Shown: positions 21,601-31,235, numbered from the stretch's first letter. The stretch: DNA of 60,000 nucleotides from Symsagittifera roscoffensis (GCF_963678635.1 NC_087062.1:30840833-30900832), one strand, 5' to 3'. Notes: generated from the letters alone by a model not told the origin. Numbers and translations: made by a program.

Positions 21601-21907
21601 GGATCGACCCTTGGATTTAAATATTTTATTTAACGCCAAGTTAGTGGCTCTCTTGACAGAAGACGATCCAATGTTAAGCCCTATTGTTAAAGCACTTCAA
21701 AATAAGGTGGAGAAGATTAATGCAGATTCTCCTTACTTCAAACATTTCACGAGACCTTCACGAATCCGATGGATTACTTTACATGGACGGCAAACTCGTT
21801 ATTCCATTTACCCTACGAAACGCGATGATGAAGACCCTCCACGAAACACATCCAGGTCAATTCGGAATGAAATATTTGGCCCAATACATTTGGTGGCCGC
21901 ACATTAA
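18680..21907 (+). CDS. Nucleocapsid, protease, reverse transcriptase, RNase H polyprotein
   Basis: 1,075 codons in the same frame as gag after its TGA. Near residues 93-130 there are two zinc boxes. The first has unusual spacing (C-x2-C-x7-H-x3-C); the second, CTSCKFKGHFTRLC, is canonical. The protease site is VDSAS near residue 220 (Ser in place of the usual Thr of DTG), with an ILGNDNL box near 292. The RT has LDLKNAYSQL near 470, GLGDMPNEFQRV near 515 and the catalytic YLDD near 537. The RNase H shows KTDAS near 685, TNELE near 723 and TDHKA near 750. A long linker follows, with a hydrophobic stretch near residues 900-922, and then the start of the integrase domain. The frame leaves the homologous path near 21,757, so the last ~50 residues are out of frame. 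The Met at 18,680 is internal to Gag, not the native start. Confidence 0.88.
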   Translation: MAKKCDISAGEEEWIRDIFINNMKNYDIQRKLLTETLPPREALNVALIDEKGILNHLKLTNNFKSNGSSVHKPNNHFNVKREPTLNIERSNSCMKCGGSFSKGHLAVCPAKDTTCTSCKFKGHFTRLCRSRRKNVNIVNTQIVDNTDFNPSDFPDVNTDHTDRECCGVINAWSESGQSENDDYSVLNITTIFDNDGKELKKLLNIGLGKENQVILNIQVDSASPVSFLKKNVLHELKLRDPYLKIYPVDKTTRDLYCGFTDNAINITGKVKIPIFSNGWSDNDCQFFLTEGHERNILGNDNLPKVGIEVSQKHFPHFQTNKQCKSVNSISQTNQDREILIISKSFKNLFLRIEKIKNQMKITHFHEPLKPIQLKGRRVPLHLLDAVKTELNRLKAEGHIKKLENCDEDRFISPIVITCKKDKSIKLALDSKFINKQIYKNKYQMPNIHELVDNVAAQITNDSVGEVWFTNLDLKNAYSQLALDKFTSNQCNFSIVGGDITGTYQFLTGFYGLGDMPNEFQRVMDSTLGSIPFTNCYLDDILISSKGTFLDHKNIVLKILSTLDEYNFAVKWSKCKFFQKEIEWLGFKISKSGITPLFDKSKAIKDLPIPKNLKELRSFFGSINQYIKFVPNLASLGSPLRPLLNKKSIFQWNDDHTKAFERIKEEIVNLTENTHFDVKRKTRVKTDASHNGLGASLEQLHGNDWKTISFASRFLNPHESKYSTNELELLGVVWAVEHYKNYLYGSDFEIITDHKAILSALSPNHGNKTYHSRLTRWVDRLLPFNFSIKHIAGKDMGFTDLISRIPSGKALPTSHYDEEFVVANINKINKSLNPSEKLRNTCSAIGHNLENSDYVLLRNYLIAAVLKLINSSFPICSFNHRRTEFCTSNCIPTDYSNTNTLIISISNSAFLYFLILNCSLINSPVDKKIVDTVNMNNKNIVINPTTSGISVDLEFKLLPNHINLVKKYRENLKLPDRPLDLNILFNAKLVALLTEDDPMLSPIVKALQNKVEKINADSPYFKHFTRPSRIRWITLHGRQTRYSIYPTKRDDEDPPRNTSRSIRNEIFGPIHLVAAH

Positions 21908-23951
21908 TAGACAAATCTACTTTCATGGAATTAATTGCTCAGAGTGTACATCGGCGGGTAAGAACATAAAATCTGTTATCCCTAATTCACAAATTAGTGA
22001 ACTTCCTCCATTATCAGAACCAAATGAAGAACTGGATTTAGACTTCGCGGGTCCTTTGGATTCTTATTGGGGGTCAAATAAATACATTTTACTTTGTATT
22101 GACAGATTTTCTAAATTTCCGTCGGCAAAAATTACATCATCTACCTCTTCAAAAACAGTTATAGAATTTTTACAAGACTACATATTCTTACACGGTATAC
22201 CTTATTCTATAAGGGTGGATCATGCTACTTGCTTTACAAGTCAAGACTTCAAATCATTCTGCGATTCTAACAACATCAAAATAATCTTTTGTACAGTAGG
22301 CGATCACCGATCCAATGGATTAGTCGAAAAACTCGTACACACTGTAAAAGTCAAACTACTGGCTATCTCCAAAGAACATCATAAAACCACGTTACAAAAG
22401 GCCGTTTCAAAAATCATTTGGAACCTACGTTCTACTTTCCAATCAAAAATTAAATGCTCACCTTTCGAGATCCACTATAACAGAAAACCAAATACTATTT
22501 GGAAACAATTAGCTTCGGGTAAACCTTCCTTTGGAATTTTAGACAAAGGGAAATTAATACTGTCTAAGGATCGAGCTAAGGATTGGAACGCGGATGATAG
22601 AATCGAGGACGGATACAAGGACGATCTGATTGCGAAGAAGAACCAAAATCCGACTGAAAAAGGCTACGATACAGACTATGCCTCATCCTCGAAAACGACT
22701 CAAAACAGAAGACCAATCGAAAGCCCTTTTAAAGGTAAAATCCTTCGGAAAACTAATGGTAATATCAACCGAGACTGTTTTTATAAAGAACTAAACAAAA
22801 GAATTATAAATTCTTCGACTTCGACAGTTAAGTTATCCGACGGAAAAATAATACGAAAATCCGACATTGCGATTCCTATCTCTACCTCAAATAAAATCAG
22901 ACCTTTTAGAGGAAACATTTCATTCCCTTACTTTTCTAACCCTAATGTTGAAGTAGGTCAAAAACTGGAATGCTCAAAAAGAAAACCAAAACTCAAGAAG
23001 CCAACAAAAAGAAGGAACAGACAATTAGACCCGACATCATCGGACAACCTAACTAGGACACGCATTTCTGGACCATCATCCATCCCGACAAGAAGACAGA
23101 CACGACGCTCAAAGAAGCCACCAACTCCTCCAGGTTACCTTGCTTCGGATGAATCTATGCTAATTCCTTCGGATATTTCGGATACTAGCGAATGGGAATG
23201 GATAGCGGGCGGTTTTCCTTGTAGAGACGTAGCCAGAGAGCGCTTTATTTCGGATTCACTTACACCTCACATATCACTCGGAAATAACTTTAACTCTTCT
23301 ATAACCAATCCTGAAATAAAATCTGAGATTTTAGAAAACGACAGTTTCCCAATCAGTGAACAACCCATGGATCAATCATACGAGTGCCCAATAAGTATAG
23401 TGCCAGCCAGCCGAACATCTAACCCGACAGATCAGAGAACCGTGAATCAGGGAGGGGAAAATGACACCATTGGACAAAACGACCCACAAGTGGAACATAA
23501 TCTGACGGAAACCGACTTAAACATAAACTTTCCGGTGTATGAGATAAGCGACTCAACGGATGAGTGCCCTATATCCAACAGTCCTGCCATAATACCCGGT
23601 AAAATTCCTACTACTATTCGCCGCTCTAGTAGAAACGTCGGCCCACCAAAATTTTATGGTAAACGTTACTTCATTGATGCCGTAGAGAGTGTCCAAGAAG
23701 CCTCTGGTTCGGCGGCCGAGCCTATTGTGTTAGAGATTGAGGAACCACATGAGACTACCAACAGGACGAATCCGGCGGAGTTAATTGTTCTAGATTCAGA
23801 TTCATCATCTTCATCAGATCAAATGTCAAACTCATCAACCGACGAATCACTGAGAATGGAAATAGCAAATTTCGGCGAACACTCTGATCTTGATAGTGAA
23901 CTTTTCAACACCGAACTTGAAAACTTTTTAAAAGATTATAAAACTTTATAA
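21684..23951 (+). CDS. Integrase with a long acidic C-terminal tail
   Basis: 755 codons in the +1 frame relative to the previous segment; integrase homology starts about 25 codons in, near 21,757. Zinc site: His residues in HETHPGQFG (near 54) and Cys residues in CSECTSAGK (near 84). Catalytic residues: Asp in LDFAGP (near 119), Asp in VDHATCF (near 177) and Glu in SNGLVEK (near 214), with the canonical 35-residue gap. After the core come about 450 residues: a Lys/Arg-rich stretch (RRQTRRSKKPP), then Ser/Asp/Glu-rich sequence, an RRSSRNVG block, and finally two hydrophobic-acidic motifs, IVLEIEE and LIVLDSDSSSSSD. No chromodomain is evident. The tail is longer than usual for this family. The overlap with the upstream frame is 224 bases; a native +1 frameshift is possible, but a one-base error or mutation is simpler. 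Confidence 0.88.
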   Translation: MLKHFKIRWRRLMQILLTSNISRDLHESDGLLYMDGKLVIPFTLRNAMMKTLHETHPGQFGMKYLAQYIWWPHINRQIYFHGINCSECTSAGKNIKSVIPNSQISELPPLSEPNEELDLDFAGPLDSYWGSNKYILLCIDRFSKFPSAKITSSTSSKTVIEFLQDYIFLHGIPYSIRVDHATCFTSQDFKSFCDSNNIKIIFCTVGDHRSNGLVEKLVHTVKVKLLAISKEHHKTTLQKAVSKIIWNLRSTFQSKIKCSPFEIHYNRKPNTIWKQLASGKPSFGILDKGKLILSKDRAKDWNADDRIEDGYKDDLIAKKNQNPTEKGYDTDYASSSKTTQNRRPIESPFKGKILRKTNGNINRDCFYKELNKRIINSSTSTVKLSDGKIIRKSDIAIPISTSNKIRPFRGNISFPYFSNPNVEVGQKLECSKRKPKLKKPTKRRNRQLDPTSSDNLTRTRISGPSSIPTRRQTRRSKKPPTPPGYLASDESMLIPSDISDTSEWEWIAGGFPCRDVARERFISDSLTPHISLGNNFNSSITNPEIKSEILENDSFPISEQPMDQSYECPISIVPASRTSNPTDQRTVNQGGENDTIGQNDPQVEHNLTETDLNINFPVYEISDSTDECPISNSPAIIPGKIPTTIRRSSRNVGPPKFYGKRYFIDAVESVQEASGSAAEPIVLEIEEPHETTNRTNPAELIVLDSDSSSSSDQMSNSSTDESLRMEIANFGEHSDLDSELFNTELENFLKDYKTL

Positions 23952-24623
23952 CCACGTAGATATACTTTAATCTGATATTCCGGCTTACCATATAACACAC
24001 ATTACTGAGTAAACCGGTGCTAACATTCAGATATTGACATCTGCTCACTAAACTTGAGAACTTAATCCTGCGGATAAATTTTCATGTAGAAGACATTTTC
24101 AAGTGTCCTCCTAATTTCCTTAATTCGCCTACACTCCAGTTTTTGTTTTACAAACCAAGACCTCCTCCATCAAAATTTTGTGCTATCTAAGTATTTTACC
24201 TTGTAAACCGGTGCTAATTTCCAGTTACCAAAAAGTGTTTGCTAAATTTGACAACTTTATCCTTCGGATAAATTTTCACCCGTCAAAAGAAATTATCATC
24301 TGTTAATCCCATAATTTCTTTAAATCATATCCTCTTCACTCACGCATTATAAACTATGACCTCACTCATAAAATGTGGTTTTAAATTTCAGCGTTATGCC
24401 AAAACGTGATGCCTTACCTCATCCTAACATAACCCTTATCCTTCGGAATCTGGATAATCTTTGTTCTTTCATTTAACACTAGTGGAGCTTACTTAGTGCT
24501 AGTACCTCATCTCAAGGCGCTCTAATTTTCTTTCCTAGTCCTTAAAGGGGGAGAAAGGAGTCAGTCATAGTTAGTTATTGTGCATTACTTATTACAATTT
24601 AAATTTTTTCCTGCTTAGGGGAA
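23952..24623 (+). other. 3' untranslated region of the element, with imperfect tandem repeat
   Basis: No frame. Two diverged copies of a ~194-bp unit both begin GTAAACCGGTGCTAA (24,009 and 24,203) and continue with CTAAA.TTGA.AACTT.ATCCT.CGGATAAATTTTCA. A partial third copy may lie near 24,430. A 17-base purine run sits at 24,544-24,560. Confidence 0.7.
24617..24623 (+). promoter_or_regulatory. Polypurine tract
   Basis: AGGGGAA directly precedes the 3' LTR, where the plus-strand cDNA primer is made. It is short. The longer run AAAGGGGGAGAAAGGAG at 24,544-24,560 is a stronger purine tract but lies 64 bp from the LTR. Confidence 0.6.
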
Positions 24624-24838
24624 TGTTGTGATTTTACATCAGGTTTTGCAATTATTGCTAAACATACTTATTTAATTAACCGGTCACTTAGTTATGACCT
24701 TCACTAGCCATTCTCTCCGGCGGAGAGAATGATCTCTCATTGTTTTAATGTTTTAACTTAACGACTAATTCATATTATTTCTTATTCTTTTTAATAGTTT
24801 TAATTTAGAATTAGCTACAACTAAGTAACATTTTATCA
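24624..24838 (+). repeat. 3' LTR
   Basis: 215 bp, base-for-base the same as the 5' LTR on inspection, including the palindrome. Identity of LTRs normally means recent insertion. Confidence 0.97.
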
Positions 24839-24983
24839 ATTAAATAATGTTTTCTGTCAAATACCCGACAGTTGGCACTGAAATTTTTGGAAAACTGCAA
24901 TTATTTTTGGCGGATGAACGATAAAAATACATAGCTTCTGTTGTTTGATTTGTTCTGCTTTGTTTTTAACCCGGTGGCATTTT
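24839..24983. repeat. Right copy of the 145-bp flanking duplication
   Basis: Identical to 17,761-17,905 and starts at the first base after the 3' LTR. The sequence then continues into unique DNA (ATGGTTTGTCG). Confidence 0.95.
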
Positions 24984-24985
24984 TG

Positions 24986-25640
24986 ATGGTTTGTCGATCC
25001 ACTTAACTTTGGACGTGACATGACCTTTATGCAGTAGACGCTCCCTGCTTCTTCTAGTTAATTCAACTAGGGAAGCAAACAAAAAAACAAAGGTCCAAAT
25101 AACTTTCAAAGATTGAGAAAAAAAGCAAAATATCTGATCATGCGGTTACTGCAGAAGCAACATGCAAATTCGTCTCCTTAAACCTATTTTTCATCTAATC
25201 AGTTGTAATGTTATACAAATGGAAAAGAAAAAGTAGGTGGATGAGACAGAAAATCCAATTCTTTGTTTTTTTTTCTATCTGTGAAGTTTTTCAGTACTCT
25301 GCTTGGTGTCCTACTTCTTTTTAGCTCTGATATGGCTGTTTTACAGCAAGGCATTAAAAAAAACAGGAAAAAAATAATTTATGATTTTTGATTACACCAT
25401 TGAGAAAAATTACATTACTCGGTACACACGGTTGGTCATCTTAGATCTAAAATCAAAACATAATTTAAATAATACATACACTTTGCAATCATGTCTCCAA
25501 TTTTTATAAAAGCAGAAATTAATTATTCATTTGCTGATAGGAAACGGCAGCCAGTTGAAATTTCAGGTCCAAAATTTTGAAATCTTTGTAGTACTAGATC
25601 TTAGAACTTTAAGCTGTAGCATTAATCCATTTTATTTAAG
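24986..25640. other. No gene; small hairpin
   Basis: AT-rich intergenic DNA. At 25,046-25,077, TGCTTC..CTAGTT - AATTC - AACTAG.GAAGCA forms an imperfect hairpin of unknown meaning. Confidence 0.45.
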
Positions 25641-28165
25641 GGGATCAAGCAACAACCCCCTGCCGTTAAAAAACTCCTCGCACGCAACGGTCTCGGAGAT
25701 AAAAAAAAATATAGATCAAGTAGACATCCTCCCCCTCTAGTGGATTTTTCAGTGAGTGGTATGTTACGTTCAGGTCTATATTTCATCAGCCAAACAGTGG
25801 CGTGCACCGGGTTTTTTTTGAGGGAGGCAATATAAAAAAAATAGTTTGAAGACTTTTTAAGGCTGAAAAAATAGATTTTCTGGACTGTAATATAAACTCT
25901 ATAAATACTCTACTATGCCGGCACTTTTTTAGAAAAAAAGCTCTGCACGACCATGTAGCAGGGGCAGATTTATGAGGGAACGTCTCCTTTTCCTCAGAGA
26001 TTTGACCACATCGCCAACCGAAAGGTCCCACCTTTGGCACTGTTTTATGCCATCCATTATCTGCCGACCAGTCCTGAAAATTTTTAAAAGTGCCTTCGGC
26101 ACCAAAGTGTACTAATTTTAATGGAGAGCGAGCGGCGAAATTTCCTAAAACGATCCAAATACCTTTTTTAGCGGCACAGAATCTTTTGTCAAAATTGGGT
26201 CTCTATAGTGTTCATGGAGAGCGCGGAAATCAAATTGGTCGACCATAAAAAATGTAGACAAACTTCTCGAAATTTTTCAAAATCCGCCCCTCAGGAAAAT
26301 CCTAGTTGAACCCTTGCCTTGAAATAATACTTTTTGGAAAATTCTGACAAAAAAACCCGTTCCCCCCTCACGTCAAATTTATGATAGTCTGGATTTGTTG
26401 GCGCCTATAAAGTAAATTTAGAGGTGGTCACGTCACATTTAGTTTTAAAATAGAACCCAAACCTGAATTTTTTTTAAAATTGGTAGCCAGAATTCACAAC
26501 GAGGGGTGGTCGCTTTCCCTCTCAGCATGCTATTAAACCAGGGGCGGATTTAGGGGTGAGGCGGACGCCCCCCCTTAAGGGATTCGGATTCGACCCCCTG
26601 CCGACCCAAAGGGTCCCCCCCTTGATACTTTTTCAGAAATCCATTTTTGGCCGACCGACCCTAAAGTTTTTCTAAAGGCGCCTTCGGTGCCAATATATAC
26701 TAACTTTGAGGGGGAGCGCGCGCCAAAAAAAAGGGTGGCGCAGAAAATTTAGCCAAAATAGGGGCAAAATAGTGCTTTGGGAGAGCTCAAAAATCAATTT
26801 GGTCGACCTAAAAAAAAGGTCGTGAAAATTTTTGATTTTTTTTTTGAAAATCCGCACCCCCCCCCCTCGAGAAAATCCTAGATCCACCCCGGTATTAGAC
26901 ATTTGTGTTAGGTTTACCAAAGAAAGCATTAATCCTTTATATTTACAGAACAAACAATAACCCCACAGCACCCTAAAATAGAGTCCTTATAGTGTTGTTG
27001 GAGGGCGTGGAAAATCATTGGTCAACCTTAAAAAAATTGAAACTTTTCGAAAAATGTTTACAAACAATTCGCCCCTTGAGAAAATCCTGAATCCGCCCCT
27101 TTCTTGTAATTGAAGTTTTGGAACGTTGGGACAAAAAATTGGGTTTTTTAGCGCGTAATCTCGCTCAAGTTTAATGTATATTTGAGTTGTGCGCGCCTAA
27201 AGAAAAGTTTTAGAAGTGGTCACGCCAAAATGGATATTTTAAAATAGTTCCAAAGGCAGAACTTTTTGAAAAAAAAGCAACCAGTATTCAGGGAGCGTGG
27301 TGTTCAGTCTCCGCTTCTTGGCATGCTGTTAGCCACTCTTAAACACACTTATTATGTTTAAAAATCAAAACCCCTAGCCGCTCAAACATTCCTGCGCACG
27401 CCACGATCTCGGAGAAAAAATACAGATCAAGTAAGCATCCTCCCCGTGAGCGGGTTTTTCGGTGAGTGATATGTCACATTCTGGTCCACATTTCGTCGGC
27501 CAAAAATTGGCGTTCACAGGTTTTTCTGGGTGGGGGGGGGGGGGGGGGGCATTTAAAAAAAATTGAAATTTTGTCGACTTTTTAGGCTTAGCAAATATAT
27601 TTTTGAGCTGTTTTATAAGCTCTTTGAATACTCAGCTATGCCAGCACAGGGCGGATTTATGAGTGGATGTCTCCTTTCCCTCAAGTTTGGGCCCCCTCAC
27701 CAACCGAAGGTTCTCACCTTTGATACTGTTTGATGCATACGTTTTTGGCCAACGAGTCCCGAAACTTTTCGAAAATGACCTTGGCGCCAATATGTACTAA
27801 ACGAAATGCAGAGCGAGCAGCGAAATTTCTAAAAACGGCAGTTTTGACCTAATTTTTTTCTGCTGCGCAGAAAGTTTTGTCAAAATTGGGTGCTTATAGT
27901 GATCTGGGAGGGAAGGGCAAAATCTATTAGATCGACCTTTAAAAAAAGTAGACAAAATTCTCAAAAACTTTTAGAAAATCCACTCCACTGGATAAAATCC
28001 TAGATCACCCCCTGCCTTGTATTAAAACGTTTTGTAAAGTTCTGACAATAAAGGCGCATTTTTTCGGCGCGTAATCCCCCCTAAAACTTATGGTAGTTTG
28101 AAGTCGTAGGCGCCAATAGAATAATTTTTAGGAGTTGTTAACGCCAAAGCTTTTTGAGAGAGAAT
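25641..28165. repeat. Composite direct repeat, two long units and a partial
   Basis: Unit 1 (25,641-26,535) and unit 2 (27,361-28,165) share a series of blocks in the same order: GATCTCGGAGA, AGATCAAGTA, GTGAGTG.TATGT, GGCGGATTTATGAG, CCAACCGAAGGT, and AAAATTGGGT...TATAGTG. A partial unit (26,891-27,340) repeats only the tail ending at GGCATGCT.TTA. A GGGGCGGAT-ended element is nested at 26,541. Unit 2 contains a ~20-base G run near 27,532-27,551. There are no coding signs. Confidence 0.75.
26541..26890. mobile_element. Non-autonomous element with GGGGCGGAT termini
   Basis: The left end GGGGCGGATTTAGG and right end CCTAGATCCACCCC form a 14-bp imperfect terminal inverted repeat. The 350 bp between carry CCGACCCAAAGGGT, GAGGGGGAGCGCGCGCC and GGTCGACC blocks that recur at 33,133-33,532. 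No open frame and no clear target duplication. Confidence 0.6.
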
Positions 28166-28637
28166 GCTATAAGACTTTTTGTCCGACATACTTTCAATCA
28201 GTAAAAGCTATTCGCTTAAAACCTTCATCTAACCGAATCTAATACGGCGTTCTAGGTACAGATTTTTTAAACCAACACTAGGTATTTCCAAATCCTCGCA
28301 ATCAAAAATTTATTATACCGACTACCAAACAAACGCTTGCGATTGTCCCGGTAAAGTCCTTATCTTGCTAAATGGTAAATTAGTCCAACTTTTTGTGAGC
28401 AAAGTGACTAACTCAAGTTATATTATAAAATTGATCAGCACCGCAATCCATCACAACCTGAACAACCTGTTCGACACAAAACAAAAAAAAGGCCGCGATA
28501 CAAACAATGCTTAAAGTCATGGAAAAAACTGGCATCAAGTACTGACGTTTCAAGTAAGTTTCACCGCCGATAGCTTTCAATGAACAAACTAATCCCAGAA
28601 AAGGTCTTTTTTACAGAAGACAAGTGCGAATTTATTG
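28166..28637. other. No gene seen
   Basis: Non-repetitive by eye, with stops in all frames. Confidence 0.4.
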
Positions 28638-30228
28638 TTTCGACTTTCGAAACGAAAGTAACAAAATATTTGTGCTCGGGTTGGGTTTTCTTTTTCTTCA
28701 GACAAATTTCGACTTTTTAACTAGCCATTTTTGACGGAACTTTTTTATATCATTCGGAAGGTATTGTTGTCCTTAGCTCAAACTTGAAAAAATATTTCAC
28801 CTGTAATAATTTTTCGTTAAGTTATGGGGGTTTAAAGATTGCCATTTCGGCCAATTTAGGACAATTACGCGCGACATATTTCGCGCTATTAACGCTTAAG
28901 CGGAGAGCTAATCCGTCTTAGAAATCGTTCCAAATTGGTTGAAAGGAGCTTGTTTGCCATAATTGATTTGTTACAAGGATCGGAATCTATCCTTTTCTAT
29001 TTTATATGGCGTGTGGGGGATGATTTTTATTTAAGAAATTTCAAATTTTAGAGGAAAAAAATTCATTTTGTTTTATTACATGGAGCAGTACAACTTTTTA
29101 ATGTTATTGCTGCTCCATAAACCTTAAAAGGCAGTCGGAACATTCAGGGCTTCGCCTCGATACAAGCAGTCTTGTTATAAGTAGTTTTAATTGGTTCCAA
29201 AGTATTCCAAAAAGGCTAGTGTTTTAGAAGTGAGTAATGCTATTCACTCCCTGCTAGAAATCAAATTAAGCAAATGTTTTACAAAGTTATATTAAAAATC
29301 GGATCATTTCACACTTAGAGTTTTAATTTATGTTTTTAATTTCCAAATCAAAGCTGAGCCGGTTTTAGTATGTGAACCATTTTCTGACATTCCCTGAACC
29401 AGAAACCATTCGTACACTAATAGCGAACAGATTTTCAATTAAGTTACAAAACAAATTCAAAAAAACCAAAAGACTTCTATGCCTGAAGTTTGTAATTTCA
29501 GGAAATTTTAGAAACTCATGGAAAATTAAACTGAAATGATACTCCCCAGAAACCTAGACCGACGATTTAGAATTTTGTATGAAAAAAATTAAGAACCAAA
29601 CAGGCAACATATTGGACCGAAAATTGTAAGTTAAATTTCGCATGGCAACTCTTTTTAAGATTTCACATGGCAACTCAACAAAAACAGATATAAAATAAAA
29701 CAAGACTGCTCGTATCAGGGCAAAGTCCTGAATGCTCCGACAGCCTGTTAAGGTCTATGAAGCAGTAATAACATGAAAAATTTAAACGTAATCAAATAAA
29801 ATATTATATTTTTTTTTCAAAAAAAAATTGAAATTTTTGTGAAAACAACCCCCACACGTCATAATAAGTACAAAGTGATAGATTTTGCTCCTCTTAACAA
29901 ATCAATCATGGCATATACGCTTCCTTGAACCAATTTGGAACGATTTCTAAGACGGATTAAATCTCGCTTACGCATTAATAGCGCGAATTATATCACGCGT
30001 TAATTGTCCCAAATTGGCCAAAATGGCAATCTTTAAACCCCCATAACTTTACAAAAAATGATCACAGGTAAAATATTTTTTCAAATTTAAGCTGATGACA
30101 ACGATAGCTTTCTAATGATATAAAAAAGTTCCGTCAAAAATGGCTAGTTACAAAATCGAAATTTGTCTGAAGAAAAAAAAATCCACCCGAGCACAAATAT
30201 TCCGTTACTTCCGTTACGAAAGTCGGAA
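28638..30228. mobile_element. Large inverted repeat (family P), TIR ends facing inward
   Basis: The left arm 28,638-29,175 and right arm 29,699-30,228 are inverted copies, roughly 80 percent alike, around a 523-bp spacer. Shared blocks (right-arm sense): AACAAGACTGCTCGTATC, TCCGACAGCC, CCAATTTGGAACGATTTC, CCAAATTGGCCAAAATGG, and AAATTTGTCTGAAGAAAAA. The AACAAG ends flank the spacer, not the outside. No coding frame is seen. A transcript across it would fold into long dsRNA. Confidence 0.8.
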
Positions 30229-30487
30229 CAAAAATCCTAGAACTTTTTTTGTTGCATAATAACTGATGCTGACTTGTACAAACTTTTGTCGATCAACGCC
30301 ATAAATTCTACAAACTTCGAAAATGGTCGTAGCAATAACATAGAAAGACATTTTGCATCAATTAATAATTTCAAAGATAAGCTGGCGGTGATGTTCTCTG
30401 TGAGCCCTAGTAGACAAAGATAACCAATCCTGTAAAATTTTGTGAAAAACTTGCAGAAATGACCTATTTTGTTGTATCTTGTACATG

Positions 30488-30625
30488 GCGGGCTATCTTG
30501 TAAGATCTTGCAAGGTTCTTATAAGATCTAACTAGATACCCCAGCAGTTTTTCGAGCAAAATATCTTGCAAGTTCTTGTATTATTTTCACAAGATCTCAC
30601 AAAATTGCTTGCATTTTCACTAAGA
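30488..30625. repeat. CTTGCAAG-type repeat, isolated block
   Basis: Repeated forms of AAGATCTTGCAAG.TTCTT related to the larger array at 31,826-32,290, together with the shared AGATACCCC block. Confidence 0.6.
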
Positions 30626-31235
30626 ACTTTCTGGTAGTAACGCTAAAGCAAAACAAAGTCAGTTATGTGAACTAAACAGTTTGGTCCTTTTGAAATGATG
30701 AAGAAAAAAAAAACTTCACGGCAAGCTGAAAACAGGAAAGCAAGCGCGCCATCTACAGATGTAGTCTCGTTTTTTCAGACATAGCGTTTTTTATGTATCA
30801 CTTGATTTTGTTGAGTAATTGTCGTAAGATTTCATTTAGAACTTAAAAAGAGTATTATCATCTATTCAACACGTCTTGGTATGACATATAAAATCCTTTG
30901 TTTAGTTTTGTTGGGCTACGAGCTATGTTTTATCAGGTAGCGGTGGCATCGTTTTTGATTCTTTATGACTTATTTGGTAAAGTTTAAATAAAAGAAAGGC
31001 GTGTTCTTTTACTGCTGAGATATCAAATATTTTAATATCAGTTCCGTCTTCAATTAACGATGTCACCAATACAAAATTTAATTTTAAATATTTTAACGAG
31101 CTTTTCCTTTTATCTTTGGTGGTGGAATTAATTTCAGAGACCTTCAGAGCCGATCCTGTGTAATTTTCTCGCTCGTGCAAGACATGAGCTGACATCTTCT
31201 GATTTTTTAAGTAATCTTTTTTTTTTTTGGTTTAT
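30626..31235. other. Intergenic with one doubtful minus-strand frame
   Basis: A 90-codon minus frame at 30,923-31,195 starts at ATG and has balanced composition (Lys, Ser, Leu), but no recognised motif and no splice or promoter context. It may be chance. Confidence 0.25.

Larger units (their letters stand above)
17906..24838 (+). mobile_element. Nearly complete Ty3/gypsy LTR retrotransposon, Mag-like
   Basis: A 6,933-bp element with two identical 215-bp LTRs (TG...CA ends), a primer site matching a tRNA-Ser 3' end, gag with two CCHC boxes, protease, RT, RNase H, integrase, a 3' untranslated region and a polypurine tract before the 3' LTR. The order PR-RT-RH-IN places it in Ty3/gypsy (Metaviridae). 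The paired zinc boxes, short LTRs and tRNA-Ser primer fit the Mag lineage as I know it, but only a phylogeny would confirm this. Coding is interrupted at three points (near 18,171, at 18,608 and near 21,757), so this copy looks unable to make its own proteins unless the sequence is wrong. Confidence 0.93.

Noticed and set aside
26672-26971. Minus-strand 99-codon frame
   Set aside because: Spans a GGGGCGGAT-type repeat and its flank, so it is not a gene.
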